A stretch of 64,000 nt of DNA. Origin: CAWIVH01 sp963839475 (GTDB lineage: Bacteria > Acidobacteriota > UBA6911). Every line of letters starts with the position of its first letter. The stretch's first letter is position 1. The notes under the pieces are model-generated. The model was not told the DNA's origin, ran no database searches, and saw only the letters and a program-made list of their open reading frames with translations. Location: assembly GCA_963839475.1 (NCBI GenBank), contig CAWIVH010000018.1:372001-436000 (forward strand). The letters are read 5' to 3'. This document shows positions 14,901-23,180 of the stretch, one piece after another. Both the position numbers and the translations under genes were made by a program.

Positions 14901-17887
14901 GTCACACTGGCTGAGTTTTCCAAAATATGGGTCCCCTGATTGGGGATATATCGAGTCTCGACCCTGATGGATATCGAAGCCCCCTCGCCGACCTCGAGCT
15001 CTCCGATTGAACAGCGAAAATTCCCATCGAGAAGGGTGCAAGCCCCTTGGGAAGGAGTGGCTGTTACGATTCCGCCCTGGGTGGGAGGTCTATCCAGTAC
15101 TACTACACCTGTGGCTGGGGATGGCCCCTTGTTCACCACGGCCACGGTAAATTCAATAGCTTCATAAGTGAGGGCGATATAAGGTGCATGCGACTGGCGA
15201 ATTACGAGGTTTGCCTTCACGGAGACAAGTGAAGATTCCGGAGGATTTGCCGGCCGGTTGTCATAGAGCAACTTCAAATCGACGGAGTAGACTGTCCCTT
15301 TCGTTTCGGATGTAAAACCCGCGACCAGAACCGCTTCACGGGACTCCTGCAAATTGCGTGGGGGAACAAAAACGATATCCTCCACCCCCTCGACCGCTAC
15401 CCATTCCGTTACGTTCCGGGTCTGGGGCAGGACCAGAAGCACCTTATTGGTACCTTTTTCCACGACTAGCAAATGGAAGGAATCGGGGCATGTAACCCCC
15501 TGTCTGTACATGCCAAGCAATTGCCCCGGATCGGACAAACCCGTGACTATCCTTGCCTGGGCCCCGGTCACTGGATCGTATTCTGCGATGGCGCCTTCAG
15601 CGGGCAGGCTGTAATAGATTTTGCCCGTACATTGATCGACCGCCAGACCGGCTGCACCGGTTGTAGCAAACAGTCGCTGGAACCGACTTGTTAGCGTGAT
15701 GGTAGGCGCAGCATCGGCCCGGGGAGCTTTCTCCAACCCATCCAACAACAGGTTTCGGCCAATTTTGCTGACCTTCTCCCGCTCTGCGACGAGCAGGTCT
15801 CCCGTCACCGGATCAAAAACCATGGAAGCAGGCGAATCCAATCCCGAAACGACAACCCGCCACGTGTTGTCCGAAGGATCCAGCCTTATGACCCTGCCGC
15901 CCGTCTGACCCAAAAGCAGCAGGTATTCCTTGGATTCGGTCACCTTCATGGGAATTATTTTGGCAATGGTTTCACCTTCAAACGTTGCCACAGATTTCTG
16001 TGGCGCAGACTGCGAAACCTCAAATATATAGGAATTGTTGGGAGGAGCCTTTTCCTCTGCCAATGGCTTCGGTGCGCCGGTGCCCAGGCTGACAAGTTCA
16101 GCGGCATAGATCTTGGATAGTGACTCAAGATAAGCCACCGATTTCACCAGCCGAAGATCAGAAATAAACGACCCCTTCGCAATCACATCCGCCGAAGCCC
16201 CCGCAGACTGAGTGTCCACATCCGCCGTTATCGTGACCACCTGTCGCTCCGGAATCGCTTTGGGCGCCAAAAACACCCCTTGCCCGTTGATCGTCCCCGT
16301 CGCAGCTGAGCCTCCCGGGCTGCCATTCACCTTCCAGACCGGACTCGACTTCGCCCCCTCCACCTGAAAGCGCTGCGATGATCCCGGCGGCACTATCGCC
16401 ATCGCCGGCTTCATTTTCAATGACGCCACCGCCGAATCTGGATTAAAACTCTCCGGCGAAACCTGCGGCTGTATGTTCGTCGAAGCCCGCGAAGTGCCAA
16501 TGAAGGACGACATGTACACCGGCAGGTCGCTCCGAACCCATAGGAAACCGCCTACCTGCTCCCCAGCCTGGGGTATGAAATCCGTCGAACCCAACCGCCG
16601 GCTCAGCCGCCCCCCCGGCTGAATCACCCCATCGTAAGTGCCTACTGCCTGCCCCCCAGTCTTTATAACCATGACTCGAATATTCGCCGGAAGCGTTCCG
16701 GGATTGAACAGCGTCAAACCTGTGTAAAATTCGGAGCCCGTCGCTACATGAGAAAATATCGCCCGCTTCCGCCCTTCCGCAGAACTGACTACTGCCGCCG
16801 CCGCCCCCGATATTCCGGAACCATAGGTTACATACCCGTTGATCGCATCCGCCGTCGCTCGAACCGTAATGGAACCTTCTACTTCCTTGTCACCGTGAAA
16901 CCCGAATAGAACAGCAACATCCTCATACAGACTCTCGTTCGCGCGCAGGCTCCGAGTCACCGGATTGTTGCGGATGTCCCGGCTGTCAAACACCGTCCCA
17001 TCCGACTTGATCGCCGAAAATGTCAGAATGACAGGGTTGGATGAGTAGTTCACCACCCCTATCCCCGTCCTCGAATTGCCTAAAACCGACAGCTGCTGAA
17101 AATAAAGACTGGACAGTTTTTCCGCCGATGGCCGGGCATTCAGTCCGTAGGCGTCCCCTTCAGTGCTCCGGATCAACTCATAACCGGCTATCTCTTCGTC
17201 CGAATCCAGAGCTACATAAACCGCCGGATCAAGATCAGAATCAGCAAAATATGACGCCACATCCAGCCGGGCCAAACCGTGAGCCGGAATCTGAAGCTCT
17301 TTGAGCTGAAGCACTCCCGAAGGACTGATCAATTGCACCTGCAAATGCGCATCCTTGATTGCCGGGTTTACTATGTTCAGTTCCGTCGAGTAGCCCCCAT
17401 CCACCTTCACATGGTTAAAAACCAGCTTTTGCGCCTTTGCCGGCGCTTCAGACCCGTCAAGCAAACTGCCCGATGCATTGAAAAGCAAAGAAAATGCGGT
17501 CAATCCATCCTCAGAACAGGTTCCCTGAATCCACACCGATGTGCCGGGTTCCAGCCCGGATCCGAAAACTTCGGAAACCACCCGGGCAAGCTGCTGACCG
17601 GCTGGCACCGTCAGCTCGACCGGGTTTTTGAAACCGGATCTCACCACCGGAATACCATCCTCCCCGTAGGCGGTAAGCGTGACCGTCGCATTCCTGGCCG
17701 TCGGATTCGCAATCGCGATCCCGGTCAACAAGTCGCCTGCGAAACTGACCTTGGGAAAGGTCAGCGTCGTTCCCGCACGGCCCGGTACGACAACAAACAG
17801 ACATAACAATAAGGCCGGAAAAATCCGGCTCATGATGCCGTTTTTATTTCGGGGGGGATATTCGGAAAACGGATGCTTTTTGCACAT
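11990..17887 (-). CDS. Giant secreted Ig-repeat protein B (1965 aa, 8 Ig-like repeats)
   Basis: Paralogue of the downstream giant protein A with the same order of parts: signal peptide, beta-sandwich modules, Big-like domain, propeller-like region, DUF11-type domain (EFTVAVVNKGPSPATGVV ... TDNSSTDE), Ig-like array and the shared C-terminal domain (WGGYTYWAFSY, VAYDC, ARYVWQTTVD). It has 8 repeats instead of 16; the 813-aa difference equals eight units of about 101 aa. The frame opens at 17887 (MCKKHPF...), but the ATG giving MSRIFPALLL at about 17833 is conserved in protein A and is an equally good start. Role unknown; a surface or extracellular structural protein is inferred. No anchoring motif or dedicated secretion genes are adjacent. 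Confidence 0.85.
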   Translation of the reverse strand: MCKKHPFSEYPPRNKNGIMSRIFPALLLCLFVVVPGRAGTTLTFPKVSFAGDLLTGIAIANPTARNATVTLTAYGEDGIPVVRSGFKNPVELTVPAGQQLARVVSEVFGSGLEPGTSVWIQGTCSEDGLTAFSLLFNASGSLLDGSEAPAKAQKLVFNHVKVDGGYSTELNIVNPAIKDAHLQVQLISPSGVLQLKELQIPAHGLARLDVASYFADSDLDPAVYVALDSDEEIAGYELIRSTEGDAYGLNARPSAEKLSSLYFQQLSVLGNSRTGIGVVNYSSNPVILTFSAIKSDGTVFDSRDIRNNPVTRSLRANESLYEDVAVLFGFHGDKEVEGSITVRATADAINGYVTYGSGISGAAAAVVSSAEGRKRAIFSHVATGSEFYTGLTLFNPGTLPANIRVMVIKTGGQAVGTYDGVIQPGGRLSRRLGSTDFIPQAGEQVGGFLWVRSDLPVYMSSFIGTSRASTNIQPQVSPESFNPDSAVASLKMKPAMAIVPPGSSQRFQVEGAKSSPVWKVNGSPGGSAATGTINGQGVFLAPKAIPERQVVTITADVDTQSAGASADVIAKGSFISDLRLVKSVAYLESLSKIYAAELVSLGTGAPKPLAEEKAPPNNSYIFEVSQSAPQKSVATFEGETIAKIIPMKVTESKEYLLLLGQTGGRVIRLDPSDNTWRVVVSGLDSPASMVFDPVTGDLLVAEREKVSKIGRNLLLDGLEKAPRADAAPTITLTSRFQRLFATTGAAGLAVDQCTGKIYYSLPAEGAIAEYDPVTGAQARIVTGLSDPGQLLGMYRQGVTCPDSFHLLVVEKGTNKVLLVLPQTRNVTEWVAVEGVEDIVFVPPRNLQESREAVLVAGFTSETKGTVYSVDLKLLYDNRPANPPESSLVSVKANLVIRQSHAPYIALTYEAIEFTVAVVNKGPSPATGVVVLDRPPTQGGIVTATPSQGACTLLDGNFRCSIGELEVGEGASISIRVETRYIPNQGTHILENSASVTCTEVDPDPTDNSSTDEAAVLPSPSVSFDVQPNPASFTAGGVTSITITARDERGNVSTTYAGAIVLRSTDPEAILPGSYTFTPADQGVHAFTDQISLRTAGDQKISVTDASNASIAGSGAVTVTAAPAKAFNFTSVPSAFVAGVPYTITVNARDGFGNVDPAFRSTVHFSSSDSQAELPPDYTFSASDAGSHVFLIILKTAGTQTVTVTTVSSAASHSTNGPAADKTVLGSFTAAVAPGQESNFNLTGLPASLQAGTTGSLTLSVRDAFGNVVAGYRGTVSFASADSAAVLPAPYTFLAADAGNHAFSGAFTFKTAGAQNLKIADRSNALLQAVLNIRITPAPAAVLTVTGIDNPATAGVPASPVVTAKDAFGNTDVNYAGTVRIVSNDSQAVLPANFNFGSADAGVHRFQGGIAFKTAGQRTVTVTDLATAQITGSQTVTVEPAPASSFSLTGLPASLQAGTAATLTVTVRDVYSNVIVGYRGSISITSSDSAASLPATYTFSAADSGVHTFSRGITFRTAGSQSLTATDTSNAALKAAANFGITPASATGLIVSGLSSISTAGIPADLVVTAKDPYGNTDVNYAGTIHFSSNDSRSELPPNYTFSAADAGVHAFQGGVTLKTAGQSAVTVTDTGSAAITGSQSATVTPASAAGFWMTGLPAAMAAGSSATVTVTALDSYANIATGYTGTIAFASSDDQAVLPANYTFVPADAGTHTFSTGVTLKSSGIRNVTASDISLPLIASLQSSSVWAGVASRIGIVGFPANLEAGRNSSLVVTAYDSFNNVADGYRGTVAITSTDPKACIPGGMTQAFTAGNAGSRQFGPLTLGSVGRGNQVVTASDGTFSDAVNVSMSPNTSAPLVVAASSSPAVPSDLKITCVTGPQNGAPSGPCPLLQWGGYTYWAFSYVDNRLAMAIVAYDCSGILIRRWDMSGARYVWQTTVDPFSQTVTFWGQASATITMSWSNLIVP
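12350..14840 (-). repeat. Array of 8 Ig-like repeats in protein B
   Basis: Units 1-2 are the same caps as in protein A, units 3-6 form two AB pairs (type A GLPASLQAGT with GYRGTV/GYRGSI; type B AKDxxGNTDVNYAGT), and units 7-8 correspond to units 15-16 of protein A. Only the central AB pair number differs between the paralogues (2 versus 6). Confidence 0.85.
15771..17843. repeat. Near-identical duplicated block, copy 2 (pairs with 9447-11519)
   Basis: Second copy of the block encoding the signal peptide and N-terminal modules of the giant proteins. It lies in the same orientation 6324 bp from the first copy. Together with the duplicated upstream region it shows that a whole gene was tandemly duplicated, after which the C-terminal repeat arrays diverged in number. 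Confidence 0.9.
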
Positions 17888-18415
17888 GGCGTCATGTCCT
17901 TAAGTCGCACGTTTTGCCGGAAGGCTCCAAACCGCACAGGACCCGCTGACTGCCCTAAACAGCGCCACAGCCATTACAAAAATTGCTCAGTGGACTGCCA
18001 GTGATTCAATCCAATCGTATCACGCTCATGACCATTCTGATTGTACTTCTGCGCCCGAGCGAAGCGAATTGTGGCAATTACCTGCATCAGGTTTCCAGCA
18101 TCGCAACAGACTTAGGTTTGTTGATGATTCCTTTAACGACTGGGAACGGATCGGATGGAATCTTCCCAAAGTCGGATTCTGCGGGCAAGCTATCCAAGAA
18201 CAAAGGCGAAGATTTCGCAGCTTGACTTCGGAGCGGTTGTGTCGATAGTTAATCTGAATGCTGGAAACAATGTTGAATAGACGAATTTCGGAGGAGCATT
18301 CGAAAGGAAGCCGGTGATGGAATTTGTTGATGTCGCTCCCTGATTGCAGGAAGCAGCATCCGCATCTCACCTGGCGGTCTTAGGCTTAACAAGCCTGGAG
18401 GCAAAAGATTTCGGC
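17888..18415. promoter_or_regulatory. Divergent intergenic region between giant gene B and the hybrid kinase
   Basis: 528 bp between divergently transcribed genes, so it should carry promoters for both. The part 17965-18170 is the counterpart of the segment upstream of gene A. The part 18240-18400 shows no recognisable riboswitch or operator. A GGAGG at 18397-18401 precedes the kinase start with a longish spacer. No confident -35/-10 assignment was made. Confidence 0.5.
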
Positions 18416-21103
18416 ATGATCCGGATTAGACCCTACACCGCATTGGCTGCAGCCCTGTGGACTGTGTGTGTCGGGATTTTTCTCTGGACGGAGGTCCTCG
18501 AAACCCGGAACCGGGTTTATGAATTGGGGCATAAGGAAGCAAGGGGGCTCTACGAAAAATGCCTTATCCTCCTGAATCCTGCTTTCATGACGCAGGGAAT
18601 CCATGAATTTCAGAATGAACAGAATGGAGCACAAGAGCGCATTATCAGCCTGAAGCCTAAGTCTTCCGAGTTTGCCCCCGACGCGTGGGAAAGCCAGGCC
18701 CTCCAGGAGTTGACCAGAGGTCCCTTTGAAGTGATCTCTTACGAAGATCTGCACGGGGAACGCCACCTGCGCTATATGGCTCCTATAAGAATTCGTGAGG
18801 CCTGCCTGAAGTGTCACGGCGAATCAGGGTATAGACCGGGGGATATATGCGGAGGCATCAGCATTGCTCTGCCGGTGAAGCCCTACATGGCCGCGGCGGA
18901 CCTGAATGCGCGGTCGCTTTCTGTCAGATTCACCGTGCTATGGTGCATGGGATTGTTGGGAATGGGTGTCGCCACGCGGCAAGTGATGCGGAGGATCCAC
19001 CAGATCCAACAGGCTGAAGATGAGCAGAAGCGGATGAACCAATATCTCGAGCAGGCAACGGCGCGCGCTACAGAACTCGCCTCTCATGCCGAGCAGGCCA
19101 ACATCGCCAAAAGCCAATTCCTCGCCTCCATGAGCCACGAAATCCGAACGCCTATGAACGGTGTTATAGGAATGACTGGCCTTCTGCTCGACACCGAACT
19201 AAACAACGAACAGCGACGGTACGCTGAAACGGTGCGCAGCAGCGCGGAATCCCTCCTGGCGTTGATCAATGACATCCTGGATTTTTCCAAAATCGAGGCG
19301 GGCAAGCTCGACCTGGAAACCCTGGACTTCAACTTGCGCCCGCTGCTGGACGATTTTGCGGAAATGCTCGCTGTCAAGGCTTCAGAGAAAGGCCTGGAAT
19401 TTACATGTTCCGCCGATCCTGAGGTCCCGAGTTACCTGCGGGGCGATCCCGGCAGGCTGCGCCAGATACTGGTAAACCTCGCCGGCAATGCAATCAAGTT
19501 CACTCCCGCCGGTGAAGTAACAATTCATGCATCCCTGGTCTCCGAAACGGATGACAATGTTTGCCTTCGTTTTTCGGTGACGGACTCGGGTATTGGAATT
19601 CCCGCCGAAAAGCAGTCGCTCCTGTTCCGGAGCTTCCAGCAGGTGGATATGTCCATGACCCGGAGATACGGCGGAACCGGTTTGGGGCTTGCGATTTCCA
19701 AACAACTGGCGGAAATGATGGGAGGGGAAATCGGCCTTCAGAGCGAGGAAGGGAAAGGCTCCACTTTCTGGTTTACTGCCCGATTTGGGAAACAGCCGCA
19801 TCAGGCCCTTCAGGAGGTACCGACGCCGGCCGAGATGTGCGGCGCCCGTGTGCTCATCGTGGATGACAGCCCGACCAACCGGCGGGTCTTCCACTCGATG
19901 CTGACTTCCTGGAAAATCAGGGCGGAGGAGGCTCCGGATGCCGATGTCGCACTCCTCATGATGCACGCCGCCGCGGACGAAGGCGACCCCTACAAAGCGG
20001 CGGTGCTCGATATGCAGATGCCCGGAATGGATGGGGAAACCCTGGGCCGCGTGATTAAAAGCAATGACCGCCTGAAAGATACGCGCCTCCTCATGTTAAC
20101 TTCCATCGGTTTTCGCGGACACGCGCAGATGCTGGAGGAGATCGGCTTCGCCGCTTATTTGCCCAAGCCGGTGCGGCATAACGAGCTATTTGAGTGTCTG
20201 GGGACGGTACTCGCTGGCGAGAAAAGCCCGCGTAAGACTCCCATGGTGACACGGCACCTGATGAGGGAACGGCGTCGGAGCAACGTGCGAATATTGCTGG
20301 CCGAAGACAATCCGACCAATCAGCAGGTGGTGATTGGAATTCTGGGGAAACTCGGGCTGCGAATTGACGCCGTATCCAACGGTGTTGAAGCGATTTCGGC
20401 GCTGAAGAACCTCCCCTATGACCTGGTCCTCATGGACGTTCAGATGCCCGAAATGGACGGCCTCACCGCCACTCGAATCATCCGCGCAGGACAGTCAGGA
20501 GCGAAGAATCCGAAGGTCCCGATCATCGCGTTGACTGCTCACGCCTTGCGTGGGGACATGGAAAAATGCCTGGATGCCGGAGCCGATGACTACCTGGCCA
20601 AGCCGGTGTCCCCCAAGGAACTCGCAGACGCGGTGGAGCGATGGCTTGATAAGTCAAACACCGCGAAGGAAACGGTTCCGGTCACGGCAGCGGAAGCCGC
20701 TCCATCCCCGGCGCCATCCACAGAAGCCCCTGCCGCGGCACGGGGTGATGACGCGGGACCGGCCGTGCATTTCGACCGCGACGCACTGCTGGATAGAACC
20801 ATGGGAGATGAGGAACTCGCAGCCGAGGTGATTCTTTGCTTCCTGCAAGACACCCCCGGGCAAATTTCTGCGATCAAGGAAAGTGTCGACGAGGGGAATC
20901 CCGGGGCGGCGAGGGAACATGCTCACTCCATCAAAGGGGCTGCCGCCAATGTCGGCGCGAATCATCTGCGGGAGATTGCTTTCGAAATCGAAATGGCCGG
21001 GAAATCGGGGGATTGCGAAAGAATCCGGGGACTGATCCCCGAACTCGAATTGCGTTTCAGCCGATTTCAGGAGGCCACAGCCGCTCCGCTTTCCGGACAT
21101 TGA
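18416..21103 (+). CDS. Hybrid sensor histidine kinase with CxxCH sensor domain, two receivers and Hpt
   Basis: 895 aa. In order: transmembrane helix 1 (about residues 8-25); a periplasmic Tll0287/DUF3365-like sensor domain containing CLKCH (Cys130, Cys133, His134), a covalent c-type haem attachment motif; transmembrane helix 2 (about 171-190); HisKA with SHEIRTPMN (His241); HATPase with NLAGNAIKF, DSGIGIP and GGTGLGLAI; receiver 1 (Asp532 in LDMQMPGMDG); receiver 2 (Asp674 in MDVQMPEMDG); and Hpt (His837 in HSIKGAAANVG). All phosphorelay residues are present, so it should run a complete internal relay, with the output regulator elsewhere. The sensor motif suggests redox or gas sensing. The frame is open to 18344, but the ATG at 18416 directly precedes the first membrane helix. 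Confidence 0.93.
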   Translation: MIRIRPYTALAAALWTVCVGIFLWTEVLETRNRVYELGHKEARGLYEKCLILLNPAFMTQGIHEFQNEQNGAQERIISLKPKSSEFAPDAWESQALQELTRGPFEVISYEDLHGERHLRYMAPIRIREACLKCHGESGYRPGDICGGISIALPVKPYMAAADLNARSLSVRFTVLWCMGLLGMGVATRQVMRRIHQIQQAEDEQKRMNQYLEQATARATELASHAEQANIAKSQFLASMSHEIRTPMNGVIGMTGLLLDTELNNEQRRYAETVRSSAESLLALINDILDFSKIEAGKLDLETLDFNLRPLLDDFAEMLAVKASEKGLEFTCSADPEVPSYLRGDPGRLRQILVNLAGNAIKFTPAGEVTIHASLVSETDDNVCLRFSVTDSGIGIPAEKQSLLFRSFQQVDMSMTRRYGGTGLGLAISKQLAEMMGGEIGLQSEEGKGSTFWFTARFGKQPHQALQEVPTPAEMCGARVLIVDDSPTNRRVFHSMLTSWKIRAEEAPDADVALLMMHAAADEGDPYKAAVLDMQMPGMDGETLGRVIKSNDRLKDTRLLMLTSIGFRGHAQMLEEIGFAAYLPKPVRHNELFECLGTVLAGEKSPRKTPMVTRHLMRERRRSNVRILLAEDNPTNQQVVIGILGKLGLRIDAVSNGVEAISALKNLPYDLVLMDVQMPEMDGLTATRIIRAGQSGAKNPKVPIIALTAHALRGDMEKCLDAGADDYLAKPVSPKELADAVERWLDKSNTAKETVPVTAAEAAPSPAPSTEAPAAARGDDAGPAVHFDRDALLDRTMGDEELAAEVILCFLQDTPGQISAIKESVDEGNPGAAREHAHSIKGAAANVGANHLREIAFEIEMAGKSGDCERIRGLIPELELRFSRFQEATAAPLSGH

Positions 21104-21145
21104 CACCGGCTGTCACTCACCCCGCCTCAAAAGGCCCGGCATATC

Positions 21146-22345
21146 TCAGCGGCGCGGCGTAGCTTCATTGAGGCTGCGGAATTTTTCAAGCCTGTGAAAC
21201 GTCAGGTAATTAGCGTCATGCTGGTTGTTGGCGCCCGTCTCTTCATCATCAAAGGCGGTGCGAACCGCGGCCACCATATCTTCGCCTTCGAACTGCCAGT
21301 CGACATATTGGAAGCCATGCACCGAGGCATCTTCGTGTTGGAGCAGAATGGAGCGCACCGTCCATGATCTGAGATCTCGCGAATGAATCAGCGCCAGCGT
21401 ATTTCGTGTGCGGGAGGGGACGCCAACGCGGCGCTCTGCCGGAACATAGTTGGCCAGCGACCAGTACGATCCATCCGTCGGATCCTTGCGGATGGTGAAT
21501 TTCTTCGCGCCGCCGGGAAACTCAACGAAATCACGCTCTGGATCGAATGTGACCGCTCTGCCATCCGGGCTTACTTTCACGATAGCGGCCTTTTCATCAA
21601 AGGATGGTGCATCCACACGCAGGATATTGACTATGTATCCGTCCGGGGCGATGACAGCATTCCCTTCGAGCCATCCGCCAAATTTCCCATCCAGCCATTC
21701 CGCCCGACGCCCCAAACGGTTGCTGAAAGTCCAGTTTGAAGCCACCAGGAGATCCGATACGGCAGGGACCGACATCATAAAAGCATTGAAGTGAGAGCCC
21801 CACCCCGCGGGCCCCATGGCATCTTCCATGGCTCGCCAGAGGCGCCCTTCATGTTCCACAACAGGCACGGGAGCGCAATGGTATCGCCCATCTGCCAACA
21901 GGAGCCCGTTGGATGAATCCGACGGTGTCGTCCAGGTTTTTCCCCCGTCGAGTGATCGCCGGATTACCGCGAACCCGTTTTCACGGCTGGTGCCGAGCAG
22001 GTACAGGCTGCCGCGATGAAAAAAGAGAGAGGACCACCACTGGCCTTCGATTTCTGCGAGCCTGACCCAGTGGAGCCCCCGGTCATAAGAGGCATACACC
22101 CTCGTACGATCGAGGGTCGAGCCGGGGCCAAAGAGATCATGGCTGACCCGGTAGCTGCCGTCCGGCAGCACGGCGATGCTGGGAGAACCGATATACTGCC
22201 GGGTCTTTGCCGGGCTATGAGCAATAACGATGCCGGGCACCGGGCCCGCCGGCAAACCCTCAGCGTTGGATCCCGCCCATGCCCCTGCCAGCAGAAAACA
22301 GGAAAAAAACCGGCATGCACCATGCAACCATGGATGATTCCACAT
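21146..22345 (-). CDS. Secreted sialidase-like (BNR/Asp-box) propeller protein
   Basis: 399 aa with an N-terminal signal sequence (GACRFFSCFLLAGAWAGSNA). Asp-box-like turns SYDRGLHWV and SLDGGKTWT, plus blade-like GSPSIAVLPDGSY and GNAVIAPDGYI, indicate a six-bladed sialidase-type propeller. Such exported proteins are often glycoside hydrolases or lyases on non-sialic substrates; the substrate cannot be read from sequence. AGGGGG lies 6 nt upstream of the ATG at 22345 and supports the start. It converges on the hybrid kinase gene with a 42-bp gap. Confidence 0.75.
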   Translation of the reverse strand: MWNHPWLHGACRFFSCFLLAGAWAGSNAEGLPAGPVPGIVIAHSPAKTRQYIGSPSIAVLPDGSYRVSHDLFGPGSTLDRTRVYASYDRGLHWVRLAEIEGQWWSSLFFHRGSLYLLGTSRENGFAVIRRSLDGGKTWTTPSDSSNGLLLADGRYHCAPVPVVEHEGRLWRAMEDAMGPAGWGSHFNAFMMSVPAVSDLLVASNWTFSNRLGRRAEWLDGKFGGWLEGNAVIAPDGYIVNILRVDAPSFDEKAAIVKVSPDGRAVTFDPERDFVEFPGGAKKFTIRKDPTDGSYWSLANYVPAERRVGVPSRTRNTLALIHSRDLRSWTVRSILLQHEDASVHGFQYVDWQFEGEDMVAAVRTAFDDEETGANNQHDANYLTFHRLEKFRSLNEATPRR

Positions 22346-22386
22346 GGACGCCCCCTAAAAAAACCAAACCGCTACGCTATAAACTG

Positions 22387-23088
22387 TTATTGCTTCTGGA
22401 AAGTCTGCTTCAGATTCAAAATACCCTGCTGGGTAGTTCGAGTGGCTTTGAGAGTCAGCACCTTGCCATCCTTCGACAAACCAAATTCCAGTTTGACTTG
22501 GGAGGTTATGTTTTTCTCTCCTGAGGAAACATTGACCTTGCCGTCAATCACGAGGGTTTCCTTGTGCCACTTCATTTTCGAGATATATTCCCCACGTCCC
22601 CGCTCATCCGTATTGGAATTGCTTTTCCCGTCGAAGGTGAAAACCTGCTCGACGGGGGCCATTTCACCAGAGCCTCGTTTGCGCCCTACTTTGATCTCGG
22701 TCGCAGATTGGCTTATGGTCAAAATCAATCCCACCTCATCCGGAGTGCCGCGGTCTCCCGGTGCCCCGCCGCGTGGCATGCCGCCCGGAAATCCGCCACC
22801 TCCGCCCCGACGGCCGCCGCCGCCAGGAAATCCGCCGCCACCGGGAAAACCGCCGCCACTGCCATCTCCGCCGGGCATTCCGCCGCCGCCTGGAAATCCG
22901 CCGCCACCACCGGGAAAACCGCCGCCACCACCTTCTCCACTTGAACTGCTCACTGCCTGGGAAAAGCTTCGCTCAGTTTTTTGCAGGACCCAGGTACCGC
23001 TAAAATCGACGGTTTTCTCGACGCCCCACGCAAGAGAGATCAGGAACAGAACGCCCGTGACAAGTCCGGGCGCGAGCAGTCGTTTCAT
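22387..23088 (-). CDS. Secreted glycine-rich protein with FPGGGG repeats
   Basis: 233 aa, function unknown. Signal peptide (RLLAPGLVTGVLFLISLAWG), then VDFSGTWVLQKTERSF, a motif seen in small exported lipocalin-like proteins. A glycine-rich segment of about 70 residues follows, made of imperfect GGGFPGGGG units with Met, Arg and Asp interruptions (about 22740-22945), then an all-beta C-terminal half (LILTISQSATEIKVGRKRG ... FGLSKDGKVLTLKATRTT). The Gly segment looks like a flexible insertion into one beta-barrel fold. It lies just downstream of the LolA-like gene on the same strand and may be cotranscribed with it. Confidence 0.7.
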   Translation of the reverse strand: MKRLLAPGLVTGVLFLISLAWGVEKTVDFSGTWVLQKTERSFSQAVSSSSGEGGGGGFPGGGGGFPGGGGMPGGDGSGGGFPGGGGFPGGGGRRGGGGGFPGGMPRGGAPGDRGTPDEVGLILTISQSATEIKVGRKRGSGEMAPVEQVFTFDGKSNSNTDERGRGEYISKMKWHKETLVIDGKVNVSSGEKNITSQVKLEFGLSKDGKVLTLKATRTTQQGILNLKQTFQKQ

Positions 23089-23180
23089 AATTCAACCACC
23101 TCCATGGAGCGGTCTCTTTTCATCCTCGGGGCCTTTATCTGCAGCTGTAGGAAACCTTCACTCGGCTCATGAAACAGACG

